A stretch of 64,000 nucleotides of DNA from Dyella_A sp051962475 (GCF_051962475.1 NZ_JBQCCF010000016.1:76251-140250), one strand, 5' to 3'. Numbered from the stretch's first letter, positions 9,532 to 19,713 are shown. Numbers and translations: made by a program. Notes: a model not told the origin generated them from the sequence alone.

Positions 9532-10926
9532 TCAGCCCAGCGCGCGCACGCGGAAGTTGCGCCCCTTGATGCGCCCGGCGCGTAGTCGTTCCAGCGCCTT
9601 GTTTGCGAGTTCACGGCTGATCGCCACGTAGGCGCGGGTGGCGAACACATCGATCTTGCCGATGTCGGCCGCCTGCAGTCCGGCGTCGCCGGTGAGCGCG
9701 CCGAGGATGTCGCCCGGGCGCAGCTTGTCCTGCCGGCCGGCATCGATCACCAGGGTCTTCATCGGCGCCAGCTGCAGCGTCTTGCCGCGTGGCGGCTGCA
9801 CCCGGAGCGGTTCGCGCCGCAGTGGCGTGCCCAGCACCTGCTCGATGTTGTCCGCCTTGGGCGCTTCGCGCGGCGTGAGCAGGGTGAGCGCCAGCCCCGA
9901 TTCGCCGGCACGGCCGGTGCGGCCGATGCGATGGGTGTGGGTGTCCGGATCGTGCGCGATGTCGTAGCTCACCACCAGCGGCAGCGCAGCGATGTCCAGC
10001 CCGCGCGCGGCCACATCGGTGGCCACCAGCACGGCGCAACTGCGGTTGGCGAAACGCACCAGTACCTCGTCGCGATCGCGCTGCTCCATGTCGCCGTGCA
10101 GGGCCAGCGCGGAGAAGCCGCGGCGGTCCAGCTCCTGCGCCACCGCGTCGACGTCCTTGCGCATGTTGCAGAACACCAGCGCCTGCGGTCGCTCGGCCGG
10201 GCCCTGGCGTTCGGCAATCAGCAACTGCGCCAGCGCATCGAGCTTCTGTGCCGGCTCCACCAGGAAGAAGCGCTGCTCGATCGACGGCCGCTGCGTCGCC
10301 GGCGCCTCGACCGTCACCTCGACCGGGTCGCGCTGCACGCGCGCGCTCACCGCGCGGATCTCCTCCGGGTAGGTGGCCGAGAACAGCAGCGTCTGGTGGT
10401 GCTTGGCGATACGCCCGACGATGTCGTCGATCGCTTCGGAAAAACCCATGTCGAGCATGCGGTCGGCTTCGTCGAGCACCAGGACCTTGATGCCGCCGCC
10501 ATGCAGGCTGCCACGCTTGAGATGCTCCTGCACCCGGCCGGGCGTGCCCACCACGATGTGTGGGTCATGCGTGAGCGAGGCCAGCTGCGGCCCCAGCGGC
10601 ATGCCGCCACACAGCGTCAGCAGTTTCACGTTTGGGATGCCCGCGGCGAGCTTGCGGATTGCCTTGCTCACCTGGTCGGCCAGCTCGCGCGTGGGGCACA
10701 GCACCAGCGCCTGCAGCCGGATGGTGTCCGGATCGATGCTCTGCAGCAGCGAGAGGCCAAACGCGGCAGTCTTGCCCGAACCGGTCTGCGCCTGCGCGAT
10801 GACGTCGCGCCCGGCGAGCATGGGCGGCAGGCTGAGCTCCTGCACCGGAGTCATCTCGGCATAGCCGAGCGTCGCAACGCTGGACAGCAGGGCGGGTTTG
10901 AGCGGGAGCGTGCTGAAAGAAGTCAT
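9532..10926 (-). CDS. dbpA: ATP-dependent RNA helicase DbpA
   Basis: A 464-residue DEAD-box helicase that, in characterised members, binds hairpin 92 of 23S rRNA and helps 50S subunit assembly. Motifs in order: AQTGSGKT (Walker A), PTRELADQV, LDEADRMLDMGF (DEAD), LFSATYPEE (SAT) and HRIGRTGRAG. The last roughly 75 residues form the DbpA-specific RNA-binding domain (LRPGDILGALTGDAGL), which separates it from generic DEAD-box helicases. The length matches E. coli DbpA (about 457). The start at 10926 (MTSFSTL) was chosen over a five-residue longer form because it aligns with the family start. Confidence 0.95.
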   Translation of the reverse strand: MTSFSTLPLKPALLSSVATLGYAEMTPVQELSLPPMLAGRDVIAQAQTGSGKTAAFGLSLLQSIDPDTIRLQALVLCPTRELADQVSKAIRKLAAGIPNVKLLTLCGGMPLGPQLASLTHDPHIVVGTPGRVQEHLKRGSLHGGGIKVLVLDEADRMLDMGFSEAIDDIVGRIAKHHQTLLFSATYPEEIRAVSARVQRDPVEVTVEAPATQRPSIEQRFFLVEPAQKLDALAQLLIAERQGPAERPQALVFCNMRKDVDAVAQELDRRGFSALALHGDMEQRDRDEVLVRFANRSCAVLVATDVAARGLDIAALPLVVSYDIAHDPDTHTHRIGRTGRAGESGLALTLLTPREAPKADNIEQVLGTPLRREPLRVQPPRGKTLQLAPMKTLVIDAGRQDKLRPGDILGALTGDAGLQAADIGKIDVFATRAYVAISRELANKALERLRAGRIKGRNFRVRALG

Positions 10927-10986
10927 GCGCCATGATCGCATTTGCGGCGGCCAGACGGGCGTCCGCGGCTCGCCATCGCGCCGGGC

Positions 10987-13900
10987 TCAGACCCTGTCGG
11001 CGTCGCGGCGCTGAAAGAGCGTATCCAGCGCATCCAACACCTCGTCGGCGCCGAACGGTTTGGTCAGAACGCGCGTGCGCTCATCCGGGCTCGCTCCGTG
11101 CACGTGCGTTTCGCCCGTGGCGAAGAGCACCGGCAAGTCGGGCGTGACCTTGCGCAGCCGCTCGGCCAGTTCGATGCCCGAGATGTCCGGCAGGCCCACG
11201 TCGGTGAGCAGCACGTCGGCCGGGTGCGTCGCCTGCAGCGCGATCGCTTCGCCGGCGTCGGTCGCTTCGGAAACGCGATGGCCTCGCGTGTGCAGCATCT
11301 CCACGACGAGGCTGCGGATCATCCAGTCATCCTCGCAGACCAGGATATGCAGGGGCCGGGTGGCCTGGCGCGGGGCAGGGGACGCAGGCGCGGCCTTGCG
11401 CGTGGGCGCAGCCCGTGGCGCCTGGCCCGGCCCACCGAGCAGCTGGCGCAGGCGACGTGCGAGCGCCTCGCGGGTGTAAGGCTTGCTGAGCAATTCGACG
11501 CCTTCGCTCAGCCGCCCGCCTTCCATGATCGCGTTCTGCGTGTAGCCGGAAGTGAAAAGTACCTGCAACTGCGGAAGCTGCTGGCGCGCGGCGGCTACCA
11601 GCTCCACGGGGCGCATCGGGCCGGGCATGACCACGTCAGTGAACAGCAGGTCGATCCGCGCGCCGCCTTCGATGATCGCCAGCGCGCTGGCGGCATGCCT
11701 GGCCTTCAGCACGCGGTAGCCGAGGTCGCGCAGCATCGCGATCACCGTATCCCGCACGGCGTCGTCGTCTTCCACCACCAGGATGGTCTCGTCGCCGCCG
11801 ATCACCCGGTCGTCGTCGGACGCTGTGGTGGCTGTGTCTTCTGCGCGCGCGCAGCGGGGCAGGAGGAGGCGGATCGTGCTGCCCTGGCCCGGCGTGCTGG
11901 AGATCCTCACGTGGCCGCCGGACTGCCTGACGAAGCCGTAGACCATGGACAGCCCCAGCCCGGTGCCGCGGCCCTCGGGTTTGGTGGTGAAGAACGGCTC
12001 GAACACTTTCTCCATCACCTCCGGCGTCATGCCGCAGCCAGTGTCGGAGATCGCCAGCACCACGTACTCGCCAGCGGCGGCGTCGCCCTGCGCCAGCGCG
12101 TGCGCGTCGTCCAGCCATGCATTGCTGGCCTCGATGGTGAGCCGGCCCATGCCGTCCATCGCGTCACGGGCATTAATGGCCAGGTTGAGCAGGGCGTTCT
12201 CGACATTGCCGGGATCGACCTCGGTGTTCCAGAGGTCGTCGGCCACTACGGTCACCACCTCCACGCCCTCACCCAGCGTGTGCCGCAGCATCTCGTCGGT
12301 GTCGCGCAGTAGCTTGCCCAGGTGCAGCACCTTGGGTGCCAGCGGCTGGCGTCGCCCGAAGGCCAGCAACTGCTGGGCCAGCCGCGAGCCCCGAGTCACT
12401 CCGCTCATCGCGTTGCGGATGCGTCGCAGCGCGCGGTCGTCGGATCCGGCCTCACGCTCGAGCAGCTGCAGGTTGCCGCTGATCACCTGCAGCAGATTGT
12501 TGAAATCATGCGCGATGCCGCCGGTGAGGTTGCCGATCGCCTCCATTTTCTGCGCCTGGCGCAGGGCGTCCTGGGTGCGATAGAGCTCCTCGCTGCGCCG
12601 CGCCACCTGCTCCTCCAGCGTGGCGGTGAGGTGGGTCAGCGCTGCTTCGGCAGTCTTGCGGTCATCGATGTCGGTGTTCGTGCCGATCCAGCGTTTCACT
12701 GCGCCGAAGCCATCGCGCAGTGGAACGCCGCGCACCAGGTGCCAGCGATAGACGCCATCGGCCCGAAGCAGACGGCACTCGGTCTCGTAGACATCGCCCC
12801 GCTGCGTGGCCTGCTGCCAGGCGGTGGTGATACTGGCGATCTCATCTGGATGGACCATGGCCTGCCAGCCATCGCCCTCCAGGGCGTTGAGCACCGCGCC
12901 GCTGTAGATGTAGGCGCGGTCGTTGAACCACTCGACCTGGCCGTCCGGGAGTGCTGTCCACACGTGGTTGGGCAACGATCGCGCGATGCTGCGCAGGCTT
13001 TCCTCGCTGTCACGGATCGCCTGCTCGACCTCGCGGCGGGCGGTAACGTCCATAAACAGGGCTGCAAAGCGGTCGTCGCCGATCGGTCGCACCCGCACCT
13101 CGAACCAGCGCCCGTGTAGCCGCGGCGACTGGACTTCGAAATGCGCCGCCTGAGCGCTATCGATCACCGTGGCGTAGCGGGAAATCGTGTCGCCGGAGAT
13201 GTCGGGATTGATGTCCCGCATGGAGCGACCGATCGTGTCGTGGAGCGACAGCCCTGTCTGTGTCTCGAACGCCGGATTCAGTTCGATGAAACGGATATCG
13301 GCGACCCGCCCGCGCTCGTCGCGGATGGCTTCGCCGATCGCAAAGCCCTCCCGCATCTGGCCGAACAACTCGCGCCAGCGCATTTCGCTGGAGGCAAAGG
13401 CCTCTTCCGACCGCTTCCGCTCGGTGATGTCGAACACCACGCCCAGATAGCGCTTGAATCCGTCAGGCCGCTCCAGTACTTCGCCACGCCGGGCCAGCCA
13501 GCGCACCTCGCCGGTGATCGGGTCGATCCGCCGGAACTCCGCGTAATGCAAAGGGTTGGACCAATTGCGTCGGGATGGACCGGCGACCGCACGGTCGTCG
13601 GGGTGCATCAGCACCAGCAGGCGGCTCTCTTGCACCGCCTCGTCGTCCTGCAAGCCCCAGATGCGCCGATATTCGTCTGAGACCTCCAACTGGCCGGTGT
13701 CCGGATACCACTCGAACAGGCCCACTCTGCCAGCACGCTGGGCAATGCGCAGTCGTTGCGCCGTCTCCACCCGGTCCGTGACATCGCGCACGACCGCCAG
13801 CACCAAGCGCGGACTGCCGGTCTCGTCGCAGACGGGGCTGTAGTCGATCGACAGCCAGAACTCTTCCGGCTCGCCAGATCGGTGCAGCACCATGTTGAGC

Positions 13901-14247
13901 TCGTGATACGCCAGCGTTTGGCCGGTGAGCACGGTGCGGACTACGTGGGCGTTGAACTCGGCTATTTCCGGCCATGCCTCGGTCGCGGCCATGCCGAGGA
14001 TGTCCGGGTGGCGGGCGCCGGCGAGAGCCGCGTAGGCGGCGTTGTAGATCAGGATGCCCTGCTCGCCACACAGCAGCACCATGGGTAAGGCGGCCCCGAG
14101 GACCGTGCAGGCATTGATGCGCAGATAGGCTGGCCATTGCTCGATGGGCCCCAGTGGCGTGAGGGACCAGTCCTTGCGTCGAACCAGTTCGCCCATCTCA
14201 CCAGCGTGTTGCAGAAAGGCTGGGGAGTCCCTCAAACCGCTGTTCAT
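10987..14247 (-). CDS. Multi-PAS hybrid sensor histidine kinase with two receiver domains
   Basis: A 1086-residue cytoplasmic-looking hybrid kinase without evident transmembrane helices. It carries about four PAS domains (roughly 30-530), a HisKA domain with the phosphorylated His in GGIAHDFNNLL, an ATPase domain (NLAINARDAMDG, DTGCGMTPEVMEKV, GRGTGLGLSMVYG), then two receiver domains. Their phospho-acceptor Asps lie in LLFTDVVMPG and VLLTDVGLPD. Start at ATG 14247 is supported by an AGGAG five bases upstream; a TTG six codons earlier is the alternative. No response regulator gene lies next to it, so output probably goes through its own receivers or an unlinked partner. The sensed signal is unknown. 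Confidence 0.9.
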   Translation of the reverse strand: MNSGLRDSPAFLQHAGEMGELVRRKDWSLTPLGPIEQWPAYLRINACTVLGAALPMVLLCGEQGILIYNAAYAALAGARHPDILGMAATEAWPEIAEFNAHVVRTVLTGQTLAYHELNMVLHRSGEPEEFWLSIDYSPVCDETGSPRLVLAVVRDVTDRVETAQRLRIAQRAGRVGLFEWYPDTGQLEVSDEYRRIWGLQDDEAVQESRLLVLMHPDDRAVAGPSRRNWSNPLHYAEFRRIDPITGEVRWLARRGEVLERPDGFKRYLGVVFDITERKRSEEAFASSEMRWRELFGQMREGFAIGEAIRDERGRVADIRFIELNPAFETQTGLSLHDTIGRSMRDINPDISGDTISRYATVIDSAQAAHFEVQSPRLHGRWFEVRVRPIGDDRFAALFMDVTARREVEQAIRDSEESLRSIARSLPNHVWTALPDGQVEWFNDRAYIYSGAVLNALEGDGWQAMVHPDEIASITTAWQQATQRGDVYETECRLLRADGVYRWHLVRGVPLRDGFGAVKRWIGTNTDIDDRKTAEAALTHLTATLEEQVARRSEELYRTQDALRQAQKMEAIGNLTGGIAHDFNNLLQVISGNLQLLEREAGSDDRALRRIRNAMSGVTRGSRLAQQLLAFGRRQPLAPKVLHLGKLLRDTDEMLRHTLGEGVEVVTVVADDLWNTEVDPGNVENALLNLAINARDAMDGMGRLTIEASNAWLDDAHALAQGDAAAGEYVVLAISDTGCGMTPEVMEKVFEPFFTTKPEGRGTGLGLSMVYGFVRQSGGHVRISSTPGQGSTIRLLLPRCARAEDTATTASDDDRVIGGDETILVVEDDDAVRDTVIAMLRDLGYRVLKARHAASALAIIEGGARIDLLFTDVVMPGPMRPVELVAAARQQLPQLQVLFTSGYTQNAIMEGGRLSEGVELLSKPYTREALARRLRQLLGGPGQAPRAAPTRKAAPASPAPRQATRPLHILVCEDDWMIRSLVVEMLHTRGHRVSEATDAGEAIALQATHPADVLLTDVGLPDISGIELAERLRKVTPDLPVLFATGETHVHGASPDERTRVLTKPFGADEVLDALDTLFQRRDADRV

Positions 14248-14475
14248 CCGCGCTCCTGCTTGCAACGCGGCCGGTCCGCGGAGTCAACTGGCGGGATACT
14301 AACGCCATGCCCGGCGCGGCGTGTGCAGGGAAAGTGGTGGCGGCGAACGGGCCTTCGCGGTGGCCGTCATGCTCTGGTGAACTGGTCAGCCGAAGGTGCC
14401 GTGCATCAGCCGTTTATCGGCTTCACCGGAGGCCGCGGGGGTGTCGGCCATACGGCGACCCGTTCAGCCGAGGCC

Positions 14476-15195
14476 TCACCACTGGGTGCGGTTCGGCAGC
14501 AGGCCCTTCAGTTCCACGTCGGTGAGGTTGCGCCACTGGCCGGGCTTGAGGTGGCCGAGCTTGATGTTGTCGATGCGCACGCGGCGCAGCTGGGTGACGC
14601 GATAGCCGAACGCGGCGGCCATTAGGCGGATCTGCCGGTTCAGGCCCTGGGTCAGCACGATGCCGAAACCGAACTTGGCGATGCGCCGCACGCGGCAGCG
14701 CTGGGTCATCTGGCCGTGGATGCGCACGCCCTTGCTCATGCCGGCGAGGAACTCGTCGGTGACGGCCTTGTTCACCGCGACCAGGTATTCCTTCTCGTGG
14801 TGGTTCTCGGCGCGCAGGATTTCGTTGACGATGTCGCCGTTGCTGGTGAGCAGGATCAGCCCTTCGGAATCCTTGTCCAGCCGACCGACCGGAAAGATCC
14901 GCTGCGGGTGGTCGATGAAGTCGACGATGTTGCCATCCACGCTCTGGTCGGTGGTGCAGGTGATACCCACGGGTTTGTTCAGTGCGATGTAGACCGCCTT
15001 CTTCGCCGACGGCGTGGTGGCCAGGATGCGCGCCTTGACGATCTCGCCGTCCACACGTACCTCGTCACCCTCCAGCGCCTTGGCGCCGGTGGTGACGACT
15101 TCACCATTGATCGTCACCCGCCCGGCGAGCAGCAGCTCGTCCGCCTCACGGCGGGAGCACAGACCGGCTTCGCTGATGTATTTGTTGACGCGCAT
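14476..15195 (-). CDS. rluF: 23S rRNA pseudouridine synthase RluF
   Basis: A 239-residue RsuA/RluB/E/F-type pseudouridine synthase. An N-terminal S4 RNA-binding domain (RVNKYISEAGLCSRREADEL) precedes the catalytic domain with the essential Asp in GRLDKDSEGL. The blocks ALNKPVGITCTTD and NRQIRLMAAAFGYRV fit RluF, which modifies U2604 (E. coli numbering) of 23S rRNA; RluF is somewhat longer in E. coli (about 290). The downstream gap toward the histidine kinase start is about 228 bases; the upstream gap to yadH holds a long inverted repeat (15214-15281). Confidence 0.88.
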   Translation of the reverse strand: MRVNKYISEAGLCSRREADELLLAGRVTINGEVVTTGAKALEGDEVRVDGEIVKARILATTPSAKKAVYIALNKPVGITCTTDQSVDGNIVDFIDHPQRIFPVGRLDKDSEGLILLTSNGDIVNEILRAENHHEKEYLVAVNKAVTDEFLAGMSKGVRIHGQMTQRCRVRRIAKFGFGIVLTQGLNRQIRLMAAAFGYRVTQLRRVRIDNIKLGHLKPGQWRNLTDVELKGLLPNRTQW

Positions 15196-15213
15196 GCCAC
15201 AGCACCCGTGCAG

Positions 15214-15281
15214 GAGCGCACCGTGTGCGCGATCGCTTTCTTGTCAGGTCTTGAAAGAACATTCGCGCACACAGTGCGCTC
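15214..15281. repeat. Long imperfect inverted repeat between rluF and yadH
   Basis: Two 18-base arms, 15214-15231 (begins GAGCGCACCG) and 15264-15281 (ends CAGTGCGCTC), pair at 17 of 18 positions. A short CTTTC/GAAAG pair lies inside the loop, so the transcript could form a long hairpin. It lies 3' of yadH and 5' of rluF on the minus strand and may end yadGH transcription, although no T-run follows. Confidence 0.6.
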
Positions 15282-15293
15282 TGCGGGAATTCC

Positions 15294-16073
15294 TCAGGAG
15301 CGCAGCCCCACGCCGCGCTCGAGCAACTGCAGCGCCACCGCCGACAGCACGACCACGAACAACACCATCACCGCGAAAGCCGTGCCGATGCCCACGTCGC
15401 TCACGCCGAGCACGCCGAAGCGGAACGCGTTGACCATGTACAGGATCGGGTTGATCCGCGAGATCGCCTGCCACGGTTCGCCCAGCATGTTGATCGAATA
15501 GAACACGCCGCCCAGGTAGGTCAGCGGGGTGAGCACGAAGGTGGGCACCAGCGCGATGTCGTCGAACTTCTTCGCGTAGACAGCATTCACGAAGCCGGCC
15601 AGCGAGAAGATCGTGGCGCCCAGCAGCACCGAGAGGAAGGTGAGCAGCGGGTGCACCACGTGCAGCGAGGTGAAGAACAGCGCGATCATCAGCACCAGCA
15701 CGCCCACCACCAGGCCGCGCACCACGGCGCCGGTGACGTAGCCGAGCAGAATCACCCAGTTCGGCATCGGCGACACCAGCATTTCCTCCACCGCGCGGCT
15801 GAACTTGGCGCCGAAGAACGAGCTTGAGATGTTGCCGTAGCTGTTGGTGATGATCGACATCATCACCAGGCCCGGCACGATGTACTGCATGTAGGTGAAG
15901 CCGCCTTCGATGGTGCCGATGCGGCTGCCGATCAGCTTGCCGAAGATCACGAAGTACAGCGTCATGGTGATCGCCGGGGGAATTAGCGTTTGCGTCCAAA
16001 TGCGCGTGATACGGGCAATCTCGCGACGCACGATGGTGTACAGCGCGACCATGTTGATGCTGGTGTTGCTCAT
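15294..16073 (-). CDS. yadH: ABC-2 type exporter permease, YadH-like
   Basis: A 259-residue integral membrane protein with about six hydrophobic segments, matching the ABC-2 permease family (YadH type). Recognisable stretches are YTIVRREIARITRIWTQTL near the N-terminus, GFTYMQYIVPGLVMMSII, and the late LTYLGGVFYSINMLGEPWQ. The start at 16073 (MSNTS) was chosen; the frame stays open upstream but runs through the intergenic repeat and would give unlikely protein. It pairs with the ATPase at 16254-17213 as a two-gene exporter of unknown substrate. Confidence 0.9.
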   Translation of the reverse strand: MSNTSINMVALYTIVRREIARITRIWTQTLIPPAITMTLYFVIFGKLIGSRIGTIEGGFTYMQYIVPGLVMMSIITNSYGNISSSFFGAKFSRAVEEMLVSPMPNWVILLGYVTGAVVRGLVVGVLVLMIALFFTSLHVVHPLLTFLSVLLGATIFSLAGFVNAVYAKKFDDIALVPTFVLTPLTYLGGVFYSINMLGEPWQAISRINPILYMVNAFRFGVLGVSDVGIGTAFAVMVLFVVVLSAVALQLLERGVGLRS

Positions 16074-16095
16074 GCTTTGGCCTTGGTTTCTTGCG

Positions 16096-16140
16096 CCCTC
16101 TCCCCGGCGCCGCCGGGGGAGAGGGTTGGGGTGAGGGGGA
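16096..16140 (+). repeat. Short palindromic repeat, copy 1, between yadG and yadH
   Basis: CCCTCTCCCC and GGGGAGAGGG flank a GC loop and are followed by TTGGGGTGAGGGGG. Copy 2 at 16194-16247 has the same layout in the opposite orientation. The form resembles dispersed REP-like elements common in Xanthomonadales and other proteobacteria. Confidence 0.75.
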
Positions 16141-16193
16141 AGCTGTTCGCTTTTTTTTGCCTTTGCGGGAATGAGGGAGGGCAAACCGGAAAG

Positions 16194-16247
16194 CCCCCCC
16201 CCTTCATCCCCGCCCTCTCCCCTGGTTGCGCCTGGAGGAGAGGGGAA
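16194..16247 (-). repeat. Short palindromic repeat, copy 2 (inverted)
   Basis: Read on the minus strand: CCCCTCTCC, an 11-17 base GC loop, GGGGAGAGGG, then GGGGATGAAGGGG. It mirrors the copy at 16096-16140, so the pair could fold into a larger structure in the yadG-yadH transcript. Confidence 0.72.
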
Positions 16248-16253
16248 CAGCGG

Positions 16254-17213
<960 letters not shown>

Positions 17214-17296
17214 CGTTGGGGGCAAGACTCCTATTATAAAGGGCTTGTCCACGCCGCCCGCGTTTGCCGGGTGCACACAGCGTTTCCGGGAACCCC

Positions 17297-18043
17297 ATGG
17301 CCGACCATTTCACCCTCCGCCTCATCGACAGCCGCATGCTGGCGCCCACCGTGCGCCATCTGGTGTTCGAGCGGGTCGATGGCCAGCCGCTGGCCTTCGT
17401 GCCGGGGCAGTTCCTGCAGATCCACTTCACCTATGCCGACGGCACGGCGACCAAGCGCAGCTATTCAGTGGCCACGGTGGGCGACGGTCGCTCGCCGGTG
17501 CAGCAGATCGAGATTGCCGTGAGCTACGTGGAAGGGGGCGCCGCCACGGCGCTCCTGGGCGGTCTGGAGCAAGGCGGCACGGTGGATGCCAGCGGCCCCT
17601 ACGGCCGCTTCTGCCTGCAGGACGGCGACGCGCTGCCGCGCTACCTGTTGATGGCCACCGGCACCGGTGTCACCCCCTACCGCGCCATGCTGCCGAAGCT
17701 GGCCGAACTGCTCGCCGCGGGCGATCGCGAGGTGGTGCTGCTGTACGGCGCCCGCAAGGAGGCCGAGCTGCTCTACGACGAGGAGTTCACCGCCTTCGCG
17801 CAGGCCCACCCGGGTTTCACCTATCTCAGCTGCCTCAGCCGCGAGGCACGCGACGTGGGTCGGGAGACCGACCGCATGGGCCACGTGCAGGCCGCCTTGC
17901 CCGACTTGGCACCCGCGGCCGACCGCGACATCGCCTACTTGTGCGGCAATCCCAACATGGTCGACGCCGCCTTCGCCGCGCTGAAGGAATTCGGCCTGCC
18001 GGTGCCGCAGATCCGCCGCGAGAAGTACATCTCCTCCCGCTGA
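17297..18043 (+). CDS. Ferredoxin/flavodoxin-NADP reductase-like flavoenzyme
   Basis: A 248-residue two-domain FNR-family reductase. The FAD domain carries PGQFLQIHF and the FAD-binding RSYSVAT motif; the NAD(P) domain carries MATGTGVTPYRAML and, near the end, AYLCGNPNMVDAAF, the usual nicotinamide-site signature. The length equals E. coli Fpr, but the sequence is closer to general flavin reductases, so the electron partner is unclear. It is divergent from yadG with an 83-base shared promoter region. The downstream 18044-18340 contains no gene and holds a Crp/Clp-like site. Confidence 0.85.
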   Translation: MADHFTLRLIDSRMLAPTVRHLVFERVDGQPLAFVPGQFLQIHFTYADGTATKRSYSVATVGDGRSPVQQIEIAVSYVEGGAATALLGGLEQGGTVDASGPYGRFCLQDGDALPRYLLMATGTGVTPYRAMLPKLAELLAAGDREVVLLYGARKEAELLYDEEFTAFAQAHPGFTYLSCLSREARDVGRETDRMGHVQAALPDLAPAADRDIAYLCGNPNMVDAAFAALKEFGLPVPQIRREKYISSR

Positions 18044-18224
18044 GGGGGCGGTCCGGTTTCTTTCCGCTGGCACGCCGACGCTGCCCGCGCCCGTGCCTGG
18101 GCGCCGTATTTTCGACGCTCGCCACGCGCAGCCCCCTCGGCCGCGGCGCATCTGCCAGAAAGTCGACGTGTAAAACCGGCTGTCAAGCGCATTTTGGTGC
18201 GGAATCGGCAGTTCGCGTCATTTA

Positions 18225-18240
18225 TGTGAACTGGATCGCA
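18225..18240 (+). promoter_or_regulatory. Crp/Clp-like site upstream of the pilin-like gene
   Basis: TGTGAACTGGATCGCA matches TGTGA-N6-TCACA at 9 of 10 conserved positions. It lies about 100 bases before the ATG at 18341 in a lower-GC stretch. A weak -10-like TATTCA follows at 18267-18272. Binding is an inference from the motif alone. Confidence 0.4.
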
Positions 18241-18340
18241 ATTGGCTCACCTGACCAGGTCGACGCTATTCAGGCGCGACGGTGCGGGCCGAAAACCCCT
18301 TCGGACACCCGCCAACCCCGCGAGTGTCGAGGGTTTCGAC

Positions 18341-18673
18341 ATGCACATTTCGTCAGCGGTTCTCCTCCTGCCAATCTGCGCCGCACTGTTTGCCGCGTCC
18401 GGTTCCGCACGTGCGGCCGATGGGCGCATCGCGTTCTCCGGCGCCGTCCTCGAGCCGACTTGCGCGGTGGACACGTCGCGGCTCCCGGAGTCGGCGCCGC
18501 CCGAGTCTCCGACCATCCGTCACGGCTGCGGTGCGACCGCTGACGCCTCGGGAAGCACCTACGTCCGTAACACTGTGAACGTATCCACCCGCGAGCGGGC
18601 AACCGATCCACTGCTTGGTTACTTCGCCAGCTACGCACCTGCCAGCCAAGTGGTGGTGCAGACTTACGACTGA
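18341..18673 (+). CDS. Short pilin-like secreted protein at the fimbrial locus
   Basis: A 110-residue exported protein. After the signal peptide (cleavage near SARA-ADG) it opens with GRIAFSGAVLEPTCAVD, the typical first strand of a type 1 pilin with its conserved Cys (compare GTINFSGKVLADTCTIAV in the major pilin at 23296). A second Cys follows in HGCG, but the rest is too short for a full pilin fold and lacks the usual C-terminal strand, ending instead in VVVQTYD. It faces away from the pilus operon. It may be a dedicated small family found at pilus loci or a decayed pilin; function unknown. Confidence 0.65.
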   Translation: MHISSAVLLLPICAALFAASGSARAADGRIAFSGAVLEPTCAVDTSRLPESAPPESPTIRHGCGATADASGSTYVRNTVNVSTRERATDPLLGYFASYAPASQVVVQTYD

Positions 18674-18720
18674 AGGCGAGAGCGGATCAGGCACTCCCGG
18701 AAGGTAGGCATGCGGCCGCG

Positions 18721-19713
18721 CTACTGGTAAGACAGTGTGAAAGTCGCCGTCGCATTCAGCGTGCCAGCTCCAACGGTGCTTCCGGTCTGGAAATAGCGGG
18801 CGTAGTAGCTGACCGAGAGCACCCCATTGGGGGTAGCTCCGATAACGGTTGGCACACCGAAGTTCACCGGCGTAGTGCCGGACGAATCGAGTACCTGCAC
18901 GCCGACACCGCTAGTGCTGCCACCGGACGGAGCGATGACCCCGGTCTTGCCGGTAACCGGCGAGGACGTGTCCAGGGTAATCCGGACCACGGCGCCGCTC
19001 GAGCAGGTGAGGCCGATCTGGAACGGCGTGGTACCGGTGGTGGAATTGACCCCGGTGAAGGCGCCGCGGGTGACGGTCGGCAGCACAACATTGATTGCCG
19101 TGGCGTTGACCTGGCAAGCCGGCGCGGTAAACGTCAGCGAGTTGGCCAGCCGGATCACAGCATCGAGAATGAAGTTATTCTGCTGGCCCGCTTTGAAACT
19201 CGCCAGTGTGCCACTGTTGAGGACGCTGCCGTCTGTGATGGCGGCGGTCTTCACCAGCTCGAGAATTACTGCATCTGCTTCGTACCAGGAGCTGTTCCGA
19301 CCCAGGTCGAAGAACGGGTAGGGGTAGATGTAGTCACCCTTCTGCAGCACCCGGTAGCCAACACCGCTCACGCCCGTGGGGAAGATGTTCTGCGAGGTTC
19401 CTGGCGTGCTGCCCACTTCGTTGATCAGGCCCCACCCGTTGTTGTTGGTATTGCCGCAACTGAAGTTGACCTGTTGGCTGATGCCGCTCGACGCGGAAGT
19501 GTAGAGCGTGCTGCCGATCGGGATCGTCGGATCGTTGACGATGGTCGTGGGCACCGACACGGTGTAAGTGCCCTGGGAATTGAAACGGTCGAAACTGCAT
19601 CCTGCGCGAGCGGCCGATGGCGCGAGCATCGTCGCCGCCAGCAGGAGGAGTACGGTAGTTAGACGGCGAATGCTCCGCCGTAGATGGATACCTGTCGGTG
19701 GCGTCTGGCTCAT
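18721..19713 (-). CDS. Two-domain fimbrial tip adhesin
   Basis: A 330-residue exported fimbrial protein and the last gene of the pilus operon. After a signal peptide (cleavage near SARA-GC) comes an N-terminal receptor-binding-like domain (to about 185; CSFDRFNSQGTYTV, SQQVNFSCGN). A pilin domain follows (about 190-330) with TAPACQVNATAINVVLP, a second Cys in GLTCSSGAV and the final strand ATFTLSYQ, nearly the same ending as the major pilin. The start ATG overlaps the usher stop (TGATG), so translation is probably coupled. The binding target is unknown. Its base composition is visibly less GC-rich than its surroundings. Confidence 0.85.
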   Translation of the reverse strand: MSQTPPTGIHLRRSIRRLTTVLLLLAATMLAPSAARAGCSFDRFNSQGTYTVSVPTTIVNDPTIPIGSTLYTSASSGISQQVNFSCGNTNNNGWGLINEVGSTPGTSQNIFPTGVSGVGYRVLQKGDYIYPYPFFDLGRNSSWYEADAVILELVKTAAITDGSVLNSGTLASFKAGQQNNFILDAVIRLANSLTFTAPACQVNATAINVVLPTVTRGAFTGVNSTTGTTPFQIGLTCSSGAVVRITLDTSSPVTGKTGVIAPSGGSTSGVGVQVLDSSGTTPVNFGVPTVIGATPNGVLSVSYYARYFQTGSTVGAGTLNATATFTLSYQ

